64,000 nt of DNA, taken from positions 1,054,001 to 1,118,000 of the forward strand of contig NZ_PHUF01000002.1 in NCBI RefSeq assembly GCF_002813245.1, given 5' to 3'. The translations under genes were made by a program, and so were the position numbers. The notes under the pieces are model-generated. The model worked only from the letters and a program-made list of their open reading frames with translations, did not search any database and was not told the origin of the DNA. This document shows positions 17,360 to 26,868 of the stretch, in pieces (positions within the stretch are counted from its first letter, which is position 1; every line of letters starts with the position of its first letter). Origin of the DNA: Novosphingobium kunmingense. GTDB taxonomy: Bacteria; Pseudomonadota; Alphaproteobacteria; Sphingomonadales; Sphingomonadaceae.

Positions 17360-17770
17360 TTATTCCCCGTCGTCAACCATCACCGGACCGCTGTCCTGGC
17401 CTTTGGCCGCAGTGTCGCGGTCCACCAGTTCGATTACGGCGAGCGGCGCAGCGTCAGACGCGCGGACGCCGGCCTTGATCACGCGGGTATAGCCGCCTTC
17501 GCGACCCGCGTAGCGTTCAGCCAGAACGTCGAACAGCTTCACCAGCTGCGCATCGTCAAGCAGGCGCGAATGGGCAAGGCGGCGGTTCGAGAGGCCACCC
17601 TTCTTCGCCAGCGTGATCAGCTTTTCGAGGTATGGACGCAGTTCGCGCGCCTTGGGCAGCGTGGTGGTGATCTGTTCGTGCTTGATCAGCGCGGCCGACA
17701 TGTTGCGCAGCAGGGCAATGCGGTGGCTGGAGGTGCGGTTGAGCTTACGCCCGCCGTACTTGTGACGCAT
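17360..17770 (-). CDS. rplQ: 50S ribosomal protein L17
   Basis: L17 is a large-subunit protein near the peptide exit tunnel. At 136 residues it carries the full family core ([42 protein letters not shown]) plus an acidic C-terminal extension (about 118-136) longer than the E. coli form's end. It is the last gene of the alpha operon, 110 bases downstream of rpoA, and is followed by a clear terminator. Confidence 0.97.
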   Translation of the reverse strand: MRHKYGGRKLNRTSSHRIALLRNMSAALIKHEQITTTLPKARELRPYLEKLITLAKKGGLSNRRLAHSRLLDDAQLVKLFDVLAERYAGREGGYTRVIKAGVRASDAAPLAVIELVDRDTAAKGQDSGPVMVDDGE

Positions 17771-17880
17771 GTTTCGTTCCTTCGTTCGTTAGGGGGCCGT
17801 GCAAGGTACCCCATACCTGGCGGCTGTAAGGTCGCCGCCGATCACCGTGGCGGGGCACCCGAAGGCACCCCTTGTCCAGG

Positions 17881-18942
17881 TCAGCCCAACAGTTCCTGTT
17901 CGAGCTTCTTGGCCATTTCCTCGATGTTTTCCGGCGGCCAGCCAGGGATGTCCATGCCGAGGCGCAGACCCATCGACGAGAGCACTTCCTTGATCTCGTT
18001 GAGGCTCTTGCGGCCGAAGTTCGGCGTGCGGAGCATCTCGGCCTCGGTCTTCTGGACCAGGTCGCCGATATAGATGATGTTGTCGTTCTTGAGGCAGTTG
18101 GCCGAACGGACCGACAGCTCAAGCTCGTCCACCTTCTTGAGCAGGTAGCGGTTGAGCTGATTGGTATCGCCTTCCTCGCTCGGCGCGGCCGCGGCCATGC
18201 CGATCATCGGCGACGAGCCCATCGGCACAGCGTCTTCGAAGTGTACGAACAGCGAGAGCTGGTCCTGGAGGATTCGAGCGGCATAGGCCACCGCGTCTTC
18301 CGGCGTCACGGTGCCATCGGTTTCGACCGTCAGGTTGAGCTTGTCGTAGTCAAGCTCCTGCCCGATGCGGGCGTTGTCGACCTTGTAGCTAACCTGGCGA
18401 ACCGGCGAGTAGAGCGAATCGATCGGGATCAGGCCGATCGGCGCATCAACCGGACGATTGCCGACCGCCGGGACGTAGCCCTTGCCGGTGTCGACGGTCA
18501 GTTCCATGTTCAGCGTCGCACCTTCGTCGAGGTGGCAGATCACGAGGTCCTTGTTCATGACCTCGATGTCGCCGGTCACGGCAATGTCGCCAGCGGTGAC
18601 TTCACTGGGGCCGGTAGCCGAAAGCTGCAGACGCTTGGGGCCTTCGCCCTGCATCTTGAGCGCGATCTGCTTCACGTTGAGGACGATATCGGTCACGTCT
18701 TCGCGCACGCCGGCCAGCGACGAGAATTCGTGCAGCACGTTCTCGATCTTGATCGAGGTGATTGCGGCGCCCTGCAGCGAGGACAGCAGAACGCGGCGCA
18801 GGGCGTTGCCCAGCGTCAGGCCGAAACCACGTTCGAGCGGCTCGGCAACGAAAGTCGCGCGGCGCTTGGGGTCGTTCCCCGCCTTCACTTCGAGGGCGTT
18901 GGGCTTCTTGAGTTCCTGCCAGTTCTTGATGTTGACAGTCAT
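17881..18942 (-). CDS. rpoA: DNA-directed RNA polymerase alpha subunit
   Basis: This 353-residue subunit nucleates RNA polymerase assembly. The N-terminal domain (about 1-235) includes [20 protein letters not shown] and TGKGYVPA; the linker is acidic. The C-terminal domain (about 265-345, with the helix-hairpin-helix [23 protein letters not shown]) binds UP elements and activators. The N-terminus [15 protein letters not shown] is normal for alphaproteobacteria. It sits between rpsK and rplQ with gaps of 107 and 110 bases. Confidence 0.98.
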   Translation of the reverse strand: MTVNIKNWQELKKPNALEVKAGNDPKRRATFVAEPLERGFGLTLGNALRRVLLSSLQGAAITSIKIENVLHEFSSLAGVREDVTDIVLNVKQIALKMQGEGPKRLQLSATGPSEVTAGDIAVTGDIEVMNKDLVICHLDEGATLNMELTVDTGKGYVPAVGNRPVDAPIGLIPIDSLYSPVRQVSYKVDNARIGQELDYDKLNLTVETDGTVTPEDAVAYAARILQDQLSLFVHFEDAVPMGSSPMIGMAAAAPSEEGDTNQLNRYLLKKVDELELSVRSANCLKNDNIIYIGDLVQKTEAEMLRTPNFGRKSLNEIKEVLSSMGLRLGMDIPGWPPENIEEMAKKLEQELLG

Positions 18943-19049
18943 GGACTTCCCCTGGGGTTATTCTTGGCGGGACGGCCGCTGCTCCGACATGGGAACCGCG
19001 GCCGATCCGAAACAGCGGCAAGGCGGACGCCCTGCCGCGAAGGACACGA

Positions 19050-19439
19050 TCAGACCCGGCGGCGCTTCGACGGCCGGACCCCGTTGTGCGGGATCGGCGT
19101 CACGTCGCGGATCGAAGTGATGGTGAAGCCGACGGCCTGAAGGGCGCGAAGCGCGCTCTCGCGGCCCGAACCGGGGCCCTTCACTTCGACCTCAAGGGTG
19201 CGCACGCCGTGCTCGGCGGCCTTCTTGCCAGCGTCGTCCGCTGCCACCTGGGCGGCATAGGGGGTCGACTTGCGGCTGCCCTTGAAGCCCATCATCCCGG
19301 CGGAGGACCAGCTGATCGCATTGCCCTGGGCATCGGTGATGGTGATCATGGTATTGTTGAAGCTCGCATTCACGTGCGCGATGCCGCTCGTGATGTTCTT
19401 CCGCTCGCGGCGCTTAATGCGCTGGGGTTCGCGTGCCAT
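19050..19439 (-). CDS. rpsK: 30S ribosomal protein S11
   Basis: S11 (129 residues) forms part of the 30S platform and contacts mRNA near the E site. Diagnostic stretches are [40 protein letters not shown] and the basic C-terminus [18 protein letters not shown]. The N-terminal Arg/Lys-rich extension ([13 protein letters not shown]) is characteristic of alphaproteobacteria. It lies 54 bases downstream of rpsM in the alpha operon. Confidence 0.98.
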   Translation of the reverse strand: MAREPQRIKRRERKNITSGIAHVNASFNNTMITITDAQGNAISWSSAGMMGFKGSRKSTPYAAQVAADDAGKKAAEHGVRTLEVEVKGPGSGRESALRALQAVGFTITSIRDVTPIPHNGVRPSKRRRV

Positions 19440-19493
19440 TTTTCTATCCTACTCGAAATCAGGAAGGGAAAGCGTTGGACCGGGGTCCGCGGC

Positions 19494-19862
19494 TTACTTC
19501 TTCTTGCCGGCGATCGGCTTGGCCTTGCCCTTGCGGGTGCGGGCGTTGGTGTGCGTGCGCTGACCGCGGACCGGCAGGCCCTTGCGGTGACGCAGGCCGC
19601 GATAGCAGGCCAGGTCCATCAGACGCTTGATGTTCATCGCGGTTTCGCGGCGCAGGTCACCCTCAACGGTGTGATCGGCGTCGATCGCTTCGCGGATGTG
19701 CAGCACTTCCTGGTCGGAAAGATCCTGAACGCGACGGCTGTGATCGATTCCCAGCTTGTCGGCGATCTGGCGAGCCTTGAACGAGCCAATGCCGTGAATG
19801 TAGGTGAGCGCGATGATCACGCGCTTGTTGGTGGGGATGTTTACCCCGGCAATACGAGCCAC
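19494..19862 (-). CDS. rpsM: 30S ribosomal protein S13
   Basis: S13 (122 residues) is in the 30S head and contacts the 50S subunit and P-site tRNA. It begins [25 protein letters not shown] and ends with the basic tail [16 protein letters not shown]. The start codon is GTG at 19862, with GGAG six bases upstream. It is the first gene of the alpha operon. A terminator and then a promoter separate it from the upstream secY-adk unit, so it is likely transcribed on its own promoter. Confidence 0.97.
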   Translation of the reverse strand: MARIAGVNIPTNKRVIIALTYIHGIGSFKARQIADKLGIDHSRRVQDLSDQEVLHIREAIDADHTVEGDLRRETAMNIKRLMDLACYRGLRHRKGLPVRGQRTHTNARTRKGKAKPIAGKKK

Positions 19863-19894
19863 TTAATTCTCCATGCTCCACAGGAGGCAACCGC

Positions 19895-19922
19895 TAGATA
19901 GCCACCCATCTCAACGCTTCAA
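19895..19922 (-). promoter_or_regulatory. Putative promoter of the alpha operon
   Basis: On the minus strand TTGAAG (19922-19917) and TATCTA (19900-19895) are separated by 16 bases. It lies just downstream of the 19934-19975 terminator and about 33 bases before the rpsM GTG. This is a consensus match by eye only. Confidence 0.5.
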
Positions 19923-19933
19923 CCGCTGAACGG

Positions 19934-19975
19934 CAAAAAGCCCGGCTGGCGTGCGCAATGCGTTACGCCTTCCGG
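19934..19975 (-). terminator. Terminator between the secY-adk unit and rpsM
   Basis: On the minus strand CCGG-AA-GGCGT pairs with ACGCC-AG-CCGG over a 12-base loop, then GCTTTTTGCC. It ends transcription from the spc operon, secY, adk and the SRPBCC gene. Confidence 0.75.
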
Positions 19976-20027
19976 ACGGTCCCGTTTGTCGGTTGAGCGG
20001 CGCGCTTAGGACGATTCGCCCATGATG

Positions 20028-20579
20028 TCAACGGCGGCGCGGCGCAGCCTTGCCGCCACTGGCAGCAACCCTGGCGAGACTGGCAAACTGCAAGGACATA
20101 ACCGTATTGACCGGCCCCGCTATTGCCGTGCCCTTCATTCCGCGCAAGCCCGAGGCGGCATAGCGCCAGGTCAGCGTGGACCCGCCTTCCGTTGCATCAA
20201 GCTTGATTATCAGAACCCCGCTGGCGGGCTCGGTCTGCAGCGGACCGAGTGCGCCCGAAAGGATCATCTGCGTGCCCGGATCGGCGCGGATGACGCGCAT
20301 GTGCTCGGTGCTGCCCCCGCCCGGCAGGCGTTCGCAGAAGCATCCCCCTGCCCGCGGATCGAGCGACAGGTTCGCGGCCTTGCCCGACCAGGTGTGAGCA
20401 CTGTCCCACCACTGGGCGGGTTTCACCAGGCTCGACCAAACAGCGGCGGGACTGGCATCGATGTCCTGCGTACCCCCGGTCACGAAGCCGGCCTCGTCGG
20501 CCGATTTCACCTCGGCCTGCGTAGGAAGCGCGGTGAAAGCCAGGGCCAGCGCGCCGCCGAGATGGAAGGCGCGCGACAT
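20028..20579 (-). CDS. SRPBCC/AHSA1-like secreted protein
   Basis: This 183-residue protein has an N-terminal signal peptide (RAFHLGGALALAFTALPTQA) and then a helix-grip (SRPBCC, polyketide cyclase-like) pattern: IDASPAAVWSSLVKPAQWWDSAHTWSG, FCERLPGGG, MILSGALGPLQ and GGSTLTWRYAASG. Such folds bind hydrophobic ligands; the ligand here is unknown. The ATG is two bases downstream of the adk stop and its ribosome binding site AAGGAC lies inside the end of adk, so it is co-transcribed with adk. Its presence in a secY-adk operon is unusual. Confidence 0.8.
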   Translation of the reverse strand: MSRAFHLGGALALAFTALPTQAEVKSADEAGFVTGGTQDIDASPAAVWSSLVKPAQWWDSAHTWSGKAANLSLDPRAGGCFCERLPGGGSTEHMRVIRADPGTQMILSGALGPLQTEPASGVLIIKLDATEGGSTLTWRYAASGLRGMKGTAIAGPVNTVMSLQFASLARVAASGGKAAPRRR

Positions 20580-20581
20580 GA

Positions 20582-21229
20582 TCAGTCCTTGAGGACCGCT
20601 TCGATGGCAGCGGTAACCTGGTCGATATCGGCCATGCCATCGACCCTGGCCACTATCCCGCGAGCCTCGTAGATCGGCAGGATCGGCGCGGTCTTGGCCC
20701 GGTATTCGGCCATGCGGGTGCGCACCGTGTCTTCGTTGTCGTCGGGGCGCCGCTTGAACTCGGTCGAACCGCACTTGTCGCACACGCCCGGAACCTTGGG
20801 CTTCTCGAAGACGTCGTGATAGCCCTTGCCGCAGTTCGCGCAGGTGTAGCGGCCGCAGATGCGTTCGACCAGCGCGTCCTCGTTGACCTCGAGCTCGATC
20901 ACGTGATCCAGCGTGCGTCCGCGCGCGGAAAGTATCCCGTCGAGCGAGCGGGCCTGCTCGGCCGTGCGCGGATAGCCATCGAAGATGGCGCCGGTGTCCG
21001 CGCCCATCGCGTCCAGTTCGTCACCGATCAGCGCCGAGACGATCGCGTCCGACACCAACTCGCCGCGTTCCATCACCGCCTTGGCCTCGAGCCCGGTCGG
21101 CGTGCCGGCCTTGACCGCAGCCCGCAGCATGTCGCCCGTCGATAGCTGGCGCATGCCGTGCGCATCGACAAGCCGCTGCGCCTGCGTGCCCTTGCCCGCG
21201 CCGGGAGGTCCCAACAGGATGATGTTCAC
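20582..21229 (-). CDS. adk: Adenylate kinase (zinc-LID type)
   Basis: Adenylate kinase interconverts ATP + AMP and 2 ADP. This 215-residue long form starts with MNIILLGPPGAGKGTQAQ (P-loop 7-14). It has the AMP-binding DGYPRTAEQA and a LID domain with two CxxC pairs (YTCANCGKGY and VCDKCGSTEF), the zinc-binding variant found in many alphaproteobacteria and Gram-positives rather than the E. coli hydrogen-bonded LID. It lies 39 bases after secY, the classic secY-adk arrangement. Confidence 0.97.
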   Translation of the reverse strand: MNIILLGPPGAGKGTQAQRLVDAHGMRQLSTGDMLRAAVKAGTPTGLEAKAVMERGELVSDAIVSALIGDELDAMGADTGAIFDGYPRTAEQARSLDGILSARGRTLDHVIELEVNEDALVERICGRYTCANCGKGYHDVFEKPKVPGVCDKCGSTEFKRRPDDNEDTVRTRMAEYRAKTAPILPIYEARGIVARVDGMADIDQVTAAIEAVLKD

Positions 21230-21268
21230 TACGCGCTCCCCCTGATTGTCGTGGTGAGAGGCCCGGCT

Positions 21269-22636
21269 TTAGCGCAGGCGCCCCTTCAGCTTGGCCTTCT
21301 TGATCAGGTCGCCATACTGGTGAGCCAGCAGGTGCGACTGGATCTGCGTGATGGTGTCTACCGTCACGTTGACGACGATCAGCAGGCTGGTGCCGCCAAT
21401 GAACATCGCCGTGATCCCCGTTTGCGCGATGATGTATTCGGGCACTACGCAGACGAAGGTCAGGTAGATTGCGCCGATCACCGTGATGCGGGTGAGCACG
21501 TAGTCGAGGTAGGTCGCCGTGTTCTTACCCGGGCGGATGCCGGGGATGAAACCACCGTTGCGCTTCAGGTTGTCGGCCGTTTCTTCCGGGTTGAAGACCA
21601 CCGCGGTGTAGAAGAAGCTGAAGAACAGGATGCCCAGGCCGTACAGCAGCATGTACAGCGGCTTGCCGTGCGCCAGGTACTGGTTGAGCGTCACGATGAA
21701 GCTGCCCATGGTCGAATCGGTCGAAACCGAATTGCCAGCGAACTGCGTGATGGTCAGCGGCAGCAGCAACAGCGAGCTGGCGAAGATCGGCGGGATAACG
21801 CCCGCCGTGTTGAGCTTCAGCGGCAGATGGCTGCGATCAGCCTGCATCATGCCGTTCTGGCTGGCGCGCTTGGGATACTGGATCAGCAAGCGGCGGGTCG
21901 AGCGTTCCATGAAGCAGATCAACAGGACCATACCCACGATCAGCACGACCAGGCCGGCAATGGTGAATCCGCCGATCGAGCCGCTGCGACCGCCTTCGAA
22001 CAGGTTGCTGATGAAGCGCGGCATCTGGGCGACGATCCCCGCCATGATGATCAGCGAGGTCCCATTGCCGATCCCACGGCTGGTGATCTGTTCACCCAGC
22101 CAGAGCAGGAACATGGTCCCGCCGATCAAGCTGATTACCGCGCTGACTCGGAACACCATGCCTGGCTGGACTACGGCCTGGAGCGCGCTGGAGGCGCCGT
22201 AGGCTTCGAGGCCGGTGGCGATGAAATAGCCCTGGATCGCGGTCAGCAGCACCGCGCCGTAACGCGTGTACTGGTTGAGCTTCTTGCGCCCGCTTTCGCC
22301 TTCCTTCTTGAGGGCGGCAAGCGTCGGGTGGAGCGAGGCGGCGAGCTGAACGACGATCGAGGCGGTGATGTAAGGCATCACGCCCAGCGCGATCAGACTC
22401 ATGCGCTCGAGCGAACCGCCCGAGAAGGTGTTGAAAATGTCGAGAATCCCGCCCTGGGTCTGGGCATAGAGCTCTCGCAGGATCAGCGGATTGACCCCCG
22501 GCAGCGGAACGAAGCTCAGAAAGCGGAAAACGATCAGGGCGCCGATGGTGAACCAGATCCGGTTCTTGAGTTCGGTTGCCTTGGAAAAGTTGGCGAGGCT
22601 GAGATTGCTCGCGATATTGTCGGCGCGTGATGCCAT
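21269..22636 (-). CDS. secY: Protein translocase subunit SecY
   Basis: SecY (455 residues, ten membrane helices) is the channel of the Sec translocon for export and membrane insertion. Signatures are FRFLSFVPLPGVNP near helix 1, the plug region GGSLERMSLIALGVMPYITASIVVQL, and GGFIPGIRPGKNTATYLDYVLTRIT. ATG at 22636 gives MASRADNIASN, normal for the family; the frame is open to 22705. It is the 11th gene of the spc operon, 119 bases after rplO. Confidence 0.98.
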   Translation of the reverse strand: MASRADNIASNLSLANFSKATELKNRIWFTIGALIVFRFLSFVPLPGVNPLILRELYAQTQGGILDIFNTFSGGSLERMSLIALGVMPYITASIVVQLAASLHPTLAALKKEGESGRKKLNQYTRYGAVLLTAIQGYFIATGLEAYGASSALQAVVQPGMVFRVSAVISLIGGTMFLLWLGEQITSRGIGNGTSLIIMAGIVAQMPRFISNLFEGGRSGSIGGFTIAGLVVLIVGMVLLICFMERSTRRLLIQYPKRASQNGMMQADRSHLPLKLNTAGVIPPIFASSLLLLPLTITQFAGNSVSTDSTMGSFIVTLNQYLAHGKPLYMLLYGLGILFFSFFYTAVVFNPEETADNLKRNGGFIPGIRPGKNTATYLDYVLTRITVIGAIYLTFVCVVPEYIIAQTGITAMFIGGTSLLIVVNVTVDTITQIQSHLLAHQYGDLIKKAKLKGRLR

Positions 22637-22755
22637 TGTCTGGTCAAGCCTTGCTTGGAACGCCGGATGCGGCCCGGCTCCCCCCATTGGATACGAGGAG
22701 CCCATATAGGACGCGGGCGGGAAGTCAAAAACCCCCGCCCGCTCGTGCCCCGGAA

Positions 22756-23301
22756 TTATTCGGCCTTGGCGGCCTTTGCGCCGCCCTTGGCAGCCTTGTT
22801 GCTGTCGCGGCGCGCGGTCTTCTTTTCCTGTTCGCTTGGCTGCGCTTCGGGCAGCGTCACCGAACCGCCAGCCTTTTCGACAGCAGCCTTAGCACCGGCC
22901 GAGGCGCCGGCAACCGCGAACGCAACCTTCGCGGTCAGTTCACCCTTGCCGAGCAGGCGCACGCCGTCCTTGCCGCCGCGGGCCAAGCCAGCAGCCTTGA
23001 GCGCGGCGTGATCGATCGTGCCCTTGATGTCGAGCTTGCCGGCGTCGATCGCCTTCTGGACCATGCCCAGGTTCACTTCGGCATAGTCCTTGCCGAACGG
23101 ATTGTTGAAGCCGCGCTTCGGGATGCGCATGTGCAGCGGCATCTGGCCGCCTTCGAATCCGGCGACCGAAACGCCCGAACGTGCCTTGGCACCCTTCTGG
23201 CCGCGTCCGGCGGTCTTGCCCTTGCCGGAACCGATGCCACGGCCCACGCGCATGCGGGACTTGCGGGCACCATCGTTGTCGCGGATGTCATTCAGTTTCA
23301 T
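22756..23301 (-). CDS. rplO: 50S ribosomal protein L15 with extended C-terminus
   Basis: L15 (181 residues) starts [37 protein letters not shown], diagnostic of the family. The core ends near residue 148. About 30 further residues rich in Lys, Ala and Gln/Glu ([16 protein letters not shown]) extend it beyond the E. coli 144 residues. ATG at 23301 was chosen over GTG at 23310. A 145-base gap with an 8-bp hairpin separates it from rpmD. Confidence 0.96.
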   Translation of the reverse strand: MKLNDIRDNDGARKSRMRVGRGIGSGKGKTAGRGQKGAKARSGVSVAGFEGGQMPLHMRIPKRGFNNPFGKDYAEVNLGMVQKAIDAGKLDIKGTIDHAALKAAGLARGGKDGVRLLGKGELTAKVAFAVAGASAGAKAAVEKAGGSVTLPEAQPSEQEKKTARRDSNKAAKGGAKAAKAE

Positions 23302-23392
23302 AATTTGCACTCGCTTTCGCTTTTGTCGCGCTGATGGAAGGGGCGCGGTTAGGGCACAATCGCCCGTCTGTCACCCCGTTTTCTAACGACGA

Positions 23393-23415
23393 CGCCCGGT
23401 CCATCGAACCGGGCG
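23393..23415 (-). promoter_or_regulatory. Hairpin in the rpmD-rplO spacer
   Basis: CGCCCGGT (23393-23400) pairs with ACCGGGCG (23408-23415) over a 7-base loop. No T-run follows on the minus strand. It lies within an unusually long gap for this operon, so an RNA-processing or regulatory role is possible. Confidence 0.4.
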
Positions 23416-23446
23416 CCGCTGTATTCTAACCGAACGGCAGATATGG

Positions 23447-23623
23447 TCAGTCGACCACGGCCACCATGTGCGGAAGCTTGGCAATGGCGCCACGCACTTC
23501 GGCCGTATCTTCCAGCTCGACCACGCGGTGCATCTTGCCCAGGCCCAGACCGATCAGAATTTTCTTCTGGCTCTCCGGGCGACGGATCGGCGAACCGATC
23601 TGCTTGATCTTGATCTTCGCCAT
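23447..23623 (-). CDS. rpmD: 50S ribosomal protein L30
   Basis: This 58-residue L30 was read directly from the sequence; it is a short gene. It begins [20 protein letters not shown], continues with [37 protein letters not shown] and ends in TGA. The G-L-G-L-x-K-M-x-R-x-V core is diagnostic. It lies between rpsE (5-base gap) and rplO as in the standard spc order. Confidence 0.97.
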   Translation of the reverse strand: MAKIKIKQIGSPIRRPESQKKILIGLGLGKMHRVVELEDTAEVRGAIAKLPHMVAVVD

Positions 23624-23628
23624 TGTGT

Positions 23629-24375
23629 TTACTCCGTGATCGCGGCGGCTTCGGCTTCAGCCTCCACCGCAGTTGCGCCGCCACGGCCGAGCAGGTCGGC
23701 GACCTTCTTGCCACGACGCTGGGCAACAGACTTCGGCGAAGTCTGGTCGGTCAACGCGTCGAAGGTGGCGCGGATCATGTTGTAGGGGTTCGAAGTACCG
23801 ACCGACTTGGTCACCACGTCGGCAACGCCCAGGCTTTCGAAGACGGCGCGCATCGGTCCGCCTGCGATGATGCCGGTACCGGCCGGAGCCGAACGGACAT
23901 TGACCTTGCCGGCGCCGAAACGGCCCTTGCCGTCGTGATGCAGGGTGCGGCCTTCCTTGAGCGGAACGCGGACCATCTTCTTCTTGGCCGAAGCGGTCGC
24001 CTTGGTGATGGCTTCCGGCACTTCGCGCGCCTTGCCATGACCGAAGCCGACACGGCCCTTGCCGTCACCGACCACGACCAGCGCGGCGAACCCGAAGCGC
24101 TTGCCGCCCTTCACGGTCTTCGACACGCGGTTGATGTGGACGAGCTTTTCGATCAGCTCTTCCCCGCCATCGTCGTCGCCGCCACGACCGCGACGGTCGT
24201 CACGGCCACCACGGCCACGGCCACGGTCACCGCCGCGGTCGTTGCCGCCACGGCCGCGGTTGCCGCCACGGCCGCCGCGCGCTTCACGCGCTTCGCCGCC
24301 TTCGGCACCCTTGGGATTTTCGGCAGCGATCGGCGTTTCGGCCGGGGCGTCTGCAATGTTGGTTTCGTCAGCCAT
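23629..24375 (-). CDS. rpsE: 30S ribosomal protein S5 with Arg-Gly-rich N-terminal extension
   Basis: S5 helps translational accuracy and mRNA unwinding at the 30S entry site. At 248 residues it is about 80 longer than E. coli S5 (166). The first ~68 residues are an acidic leader followed by RGG/RGRGG repeats ([16 protein letters not shown]). The standard S5 core then begins at [23 protein letters not shown], with [12 protein letters not shown] and [13 protein letters not shown]. An acidic Ala-rich tail ends the chain. ATG at 24375 follows rplR by one base. The extension is of a type seen in sphingomonads. Confidence 0.95.
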   Translation of the reverse strand: MADETNIADAPAETPIAAENPKGAEGGEAREARGGRGGNRGRGGNDRGGDRGRGRGGRDDRRGRGGDDDGGEELIEKLVHINRVSKTVKGGKRFGFAALVVVGDGKGRVGFGHGKAREVPEAITKATASAKKKMVRVPLKEGRTLHHDGKGRFGAGKVNVRSAPAGTGIIAGGPMRAVFESLGVADVVTKSVGTSNPYNMIRATFDALTDQTSPKSVAQRRGKKVADLLGRGGATAVEAEAEAAAITE

Positions 24376-24376
24376 C

Positions 24377-24718
24377 TTAGAACTCCAGCCCGCCTTCACG
24401 CGCGGCATCGGCCAGCGCCTTGACGCGGCCATGGAAGAGGAACCCGCCGCGATCGAACACGACGGTGGTCACGCCAGCCTTCTTGGCGGCTTCGGCCAGA
24501 TCCTTGCCGACCTTCGTGGCGGCGTCGACGTTCGACCCGCCCTTGGTGCCAAGGGTCGAGGCGGCAGCCAGCGTGCGGCCGGCGGCGTCGTCGATGATCT
24601 GGGCGTAGATGTGACGACCCGAGCGGTGCACCGACAGACGCGGACGTCCACCGGCAGTTGCGCGGAGCGCGGTGCGGACGCGCCGACGGCGGCGCGCGAA
24701 GAGTGAGAGCTTGGCCAT
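24377..24718 (-). CDS. rplR: 50S ribosomal protein L18
   Basis: L18 (113 residues) binds 5S rRNA in the central protuberance. It starts [19 protein letters not shown] and contains [20 protein letters not shown] and [28 protein letters not shown], the typical end. Its ATG overlaps the rplF TAA by one base (TAATG), and one base separates it from rpsE, so translation is coupled along the operon. Confidence 0.97.
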   Translation of the reverse strand: MAKLSLFARRRRRVRTALRATAGGRPRLSVHRSGRHIYAQIIDDAAGRTLAAASTLGTKGGSNVDAATKVGKDLAEAAKKAGVTTVVFDRGGFLFHGRVKALADAAREGGLEF

Positions 24719-25251
24719 TACTTCTTCTTCCCTTCCTTGCGGAAGATGAACTCGCCGCGGTACTTGATACCCTTGCCCTTGTAAGGCTCGGGCTTGCGCC
24801 ACCGGCGGATTTCCGCGGCCACCTGGCCGACCTTCTGCTTGTCGATGCCCGAGATTTCGACCGTGGTGTTGTCCGGGGTCTTGATCTCGATACCTTCAGG
24901 CACGGCGAAATCGACGTCGTGGCTGTAGCCGAGCTGCAACTTCAGGTTCTTGCCCTGAGCGTTGGCGCGGTAGCCGACACCGGTGATTTCAAGCACCTTG
25001 GTGTAGCCTTCGGTCACACCGGTGACCAGGTTGTCGACGAGCGTGCGCTGCATTCCCCAGAACGCGCGAGCGGCCTTGGTGTCGTTGGCGGGCTTCACAA
25101 GGATGCTGTCGCCGTCAACCGTATAGCTGATCTCGTCGCGCAGGGTCAGCGTCAGGGTGCCCTTGGGACCCTTGACCGACAGCACGCCGTCCTTGATCTC
25201 GGCGGACACGCCGCTTGGGATCGAAACGGGCTTCTTGCCGATGCGGCTCAT
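24718..25251 (-). CDS. rplF: 50S ribosomal protein L6
   Basis: L6 (177 residues) sits near the GTPase-associated centre of the 50S subunit. It starts [30 protein letters not shown], contains [21 protein letters not shown] sequence (here [20 protein letters not shown]) and ends [24 protein letters not shown]. The start overlaps the rpsH stop and the end overlaps the rplR start, each by one base. Confidence 0.97.
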   Translation of the reverse strand: MSRIGKKPVSIPSGVSAEIKDGVLSVKGPKGTLTLTLRDEISYTVDGDSILVKPANDTKAARAFWGMQRTLVDNLVTGVTEGYTKVLEITGVGYRANAQGKNLKLQLGYSHDVDFAVPEGIEIKTPDNTTVEISGIDKQKVGQVAAEIRRWRKPEPYKGKGIKYRGEFIFRKEGKKK

Positions 25252-25646
25252 CAGAACACCTCCGCCAGCACTTCGCCGCCGACGTTCTGGGCGCGCGCTT
25301 CGGCATCCGAAAGCACGCCACGAGGCGTCGAGACGATGGTGATGCCAAGGCCGTTGCGCACAACCGGGAGTTCCTTGGAACCCGAGTAGACGCGGCGGCC
25401 GGGCTTCGAAACGCGAGCAACGTGCTTGATCGCCGGTTCGCCTTCGAAATACTTCAGTTCGATGCGCAGCTGCGGGTGAACGCCGGTAGCGTCTTCGGCA
25501 TAGCCACGGATGTAGCCTTCGCGCTGCAGAACCTCGAGAACGCTGGCGCGCAGCTTCGAGGCCGGCGAAAGGACGGAGTCCTTCTTCGCACGCTGGCCGT
25601 TGCGGATGCGGGTGAGCATATCACCCAGGGGATCGGTCATCGCCAT
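25251..25646 (-). CDS. rpsH: 30S ribosomal protein S8
   Basis: S8 (131 residues) binds the central domain of 16S rRNA; in E. coli it also represses its own spc operon by binding near rplE. It begins [20 protein letters not shown] and ends GGEVLAEVF, with the family motif [24 protein letters not shown] and [13 protein letters not shown]. It starts 10 bases after rpsN. A mimic of the S8 rRNA site at rplE was not evident by eye. Confidence 0.97.
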   Translation of the reverse strand: MAMTDPLGDMLTRIRNGQRAKKDSVLSPASKLRASVLEVLQREGYIRGYAEDATGVHPQLRIELKYFEGEPAIKHVARVSKPGRRVYSGSKELPVVRNGLGITIVSTPRGVLSDAEARAQNVGGEVLAEVF

Positions 25647-25656
25647 TGGGGTATCC

Positions 25657-25962
25657 TTACCAGCTCGACTTGGTGACGCCCGGGATCATGCCCTTGTTGG
25701 CAAGATCACGCAGCTCGATACGGCACAGGCCGAACTTGCGGTAATAGGCGCGCGGGCGCCCGGTGGTTGCGCAGCGGTTGCGCACGCGGGTGGGATTCCC
25801 GTTGCGCGGGATTTCCGCCAGCTTCAGACGCGCGATCAGACGCTCGGTATCATCGAGCGACTCGTCGTCCGCGACAGCCTTCAGCTTCGCGTACTTCGCA
25901 GCGTACTTCTTGACGAGCTGCTTGCGACGCTCGTTCTTGTTCACGGAACTCAGTTTCGCCAT
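25657..25962 (-). CDS. rpsN: 30S ribosomal protein S14 (zinc-free long form)
   Basis: S14 (101 residues) is in the 30S head. This is the long, cysteine-poor C-minus form: the two CxxC pairs of the zinc form are missing. It ends with [40 protein letters not shown], the universal S14 signature. It lies between rplE (20-base gap) and rpsH (10-base gap) in the spc operon. Confidence 0.97.
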   Translation of the reverse strand: MAKLSSVNKNERRKQLVKKYAAKYAKLKAVADDESLDDTERLIARLKLAEIPRNGNPTRVRNRCATTGRPRAYYRKFGLCRIELRDLANKGMIPGVTKSSW

Positions 25963-25982
25963 GGACTTAAGCTCTCTCTAAA

Positions 25983-26561
25983 TCAGGCCGCTTGCGCGGT
26001 TTCGGCTTCAGCCGGGAACGGGAACCCGAACAGGCGCAGCAGTTCGCGTGCTTCCTCGTCGGTCTTGGCGGTGGTGGTGATGATGATATCCATCCCGCGC
26101 ACCTTCTCGATCTGGTCGTAGCTGATCTCCGGAAAGATGATCTGCTCCTTCAGGCCCATCGCATAGTTGCCGCGTCCGTCGAACGACTTCGGGTTGAGAC
26201 CACGGAAGTCGCGGATGCGGGGCATGGCAACCGTGATGAGACGGTCGAGAAACTCGTACATGCGTTCGCGGCGCAGGGTGACCTTGCAACCGATCGGCAT
26301 GCCTTCACGCAGCTTGAACTGCGCGATCGACTTCTTGGCCTTGGTGATCACCGGCTTCTGGCCCGAGATCAGCTCCATTTCGGCCGCAGCTGTCGTGACT
26401 TTCTTCTTGTCCTGGCTACCTTCGCCGACGCCCATGTTGATCGTGATCTTCTCGATCTTCGGGATCTCCATGACGTTCTTGTAACCGAACTTGTCGGTCA
26501 TCGCCTTGGCGATCTGCTCGTCGTACTTGGTGCGCAGGCGCGGAGTGTACTTGTCAGCCAT
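25983..26561 (-). CDS. rplE: 50S ribosomal protein L5
   Basis: L5 (192 residues) binds 5S rRNA and touches P-site tRNA. Signatures are [74 protein letters not shown] and [23 protein letters not shown] at 26561 overlaps the end of rplX by eight bases, so its ribosome binding site lies in rplX. The short C-terminal tail (AEAETAQAA) is slightly longer than in E. coli. Confidence 0.97.
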   Translation of the reverse strand: MADKYTPRLRTKYDEQIAKAMTDKFGYKNVMEIPKIEKITINMGVGEGSQDKKKVTTAAAEMELISGQKPVITKAKKSIAQFKLREGMPIGCKVTLRRERMYEFLDRLITVAMPRIRDFRGLNPKSFDGRGNYAMGLKEQIIFPEISYDQIEKVRGMDIIITTTAKTDEEARELLRLFGFPFPAEAETAQAA

Positions 26562-26868
26562 CGATCGTCTCCCCGGACTTGACGGCCACGCGGACCTTCT
26601 TTCCGTCCTTGGTTTCGAAGCGCACGCGGCTCGGCTTGCCGTCGACCGCGAGGCCGATCTTGCTGATCGCGAGCGGTGCTTCACGGCGGTCGATGCCGCC
26701 CTGCGGGTTCACCTGGGTCGGCTTGCGGTGACGCGCGGCGATGTTCACGCCGGACACCACGACCTTGCCTTCCTTGGGCATGACCTGAAGGACGGTGCCG
26801 GTGCGGCCCTTGTCCTTACCCGAACGGACGACGACGCTGTCGCCCTTCTTGATCTTCGCGGCGGCCAT
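26554..26868 (-). CDS. rplX: 50S ribosomal protein L24
   Basis: L24 (104 residues) is an assembly initiator of the 50S subunit. It carries the KOW motif [25 protein letters not shown] and [25 protein letters not shown]. The ATG at 26868 overlaps the rplN TGA by one base, and the end overlaps rplE by eight bases. The compact overlaps match the tight spc operon. Confidence 0.97.
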   Translation of the reverse strand: MAAAKIKKGDSVVVRSGKDKGRTGTVLQVMPKEGKVVVSGVNIAARHRKPTQVNPQGGIDRREAPLAISKIGLAVDGKPSRVRFETKDGKKVRVAVKSGETIDG

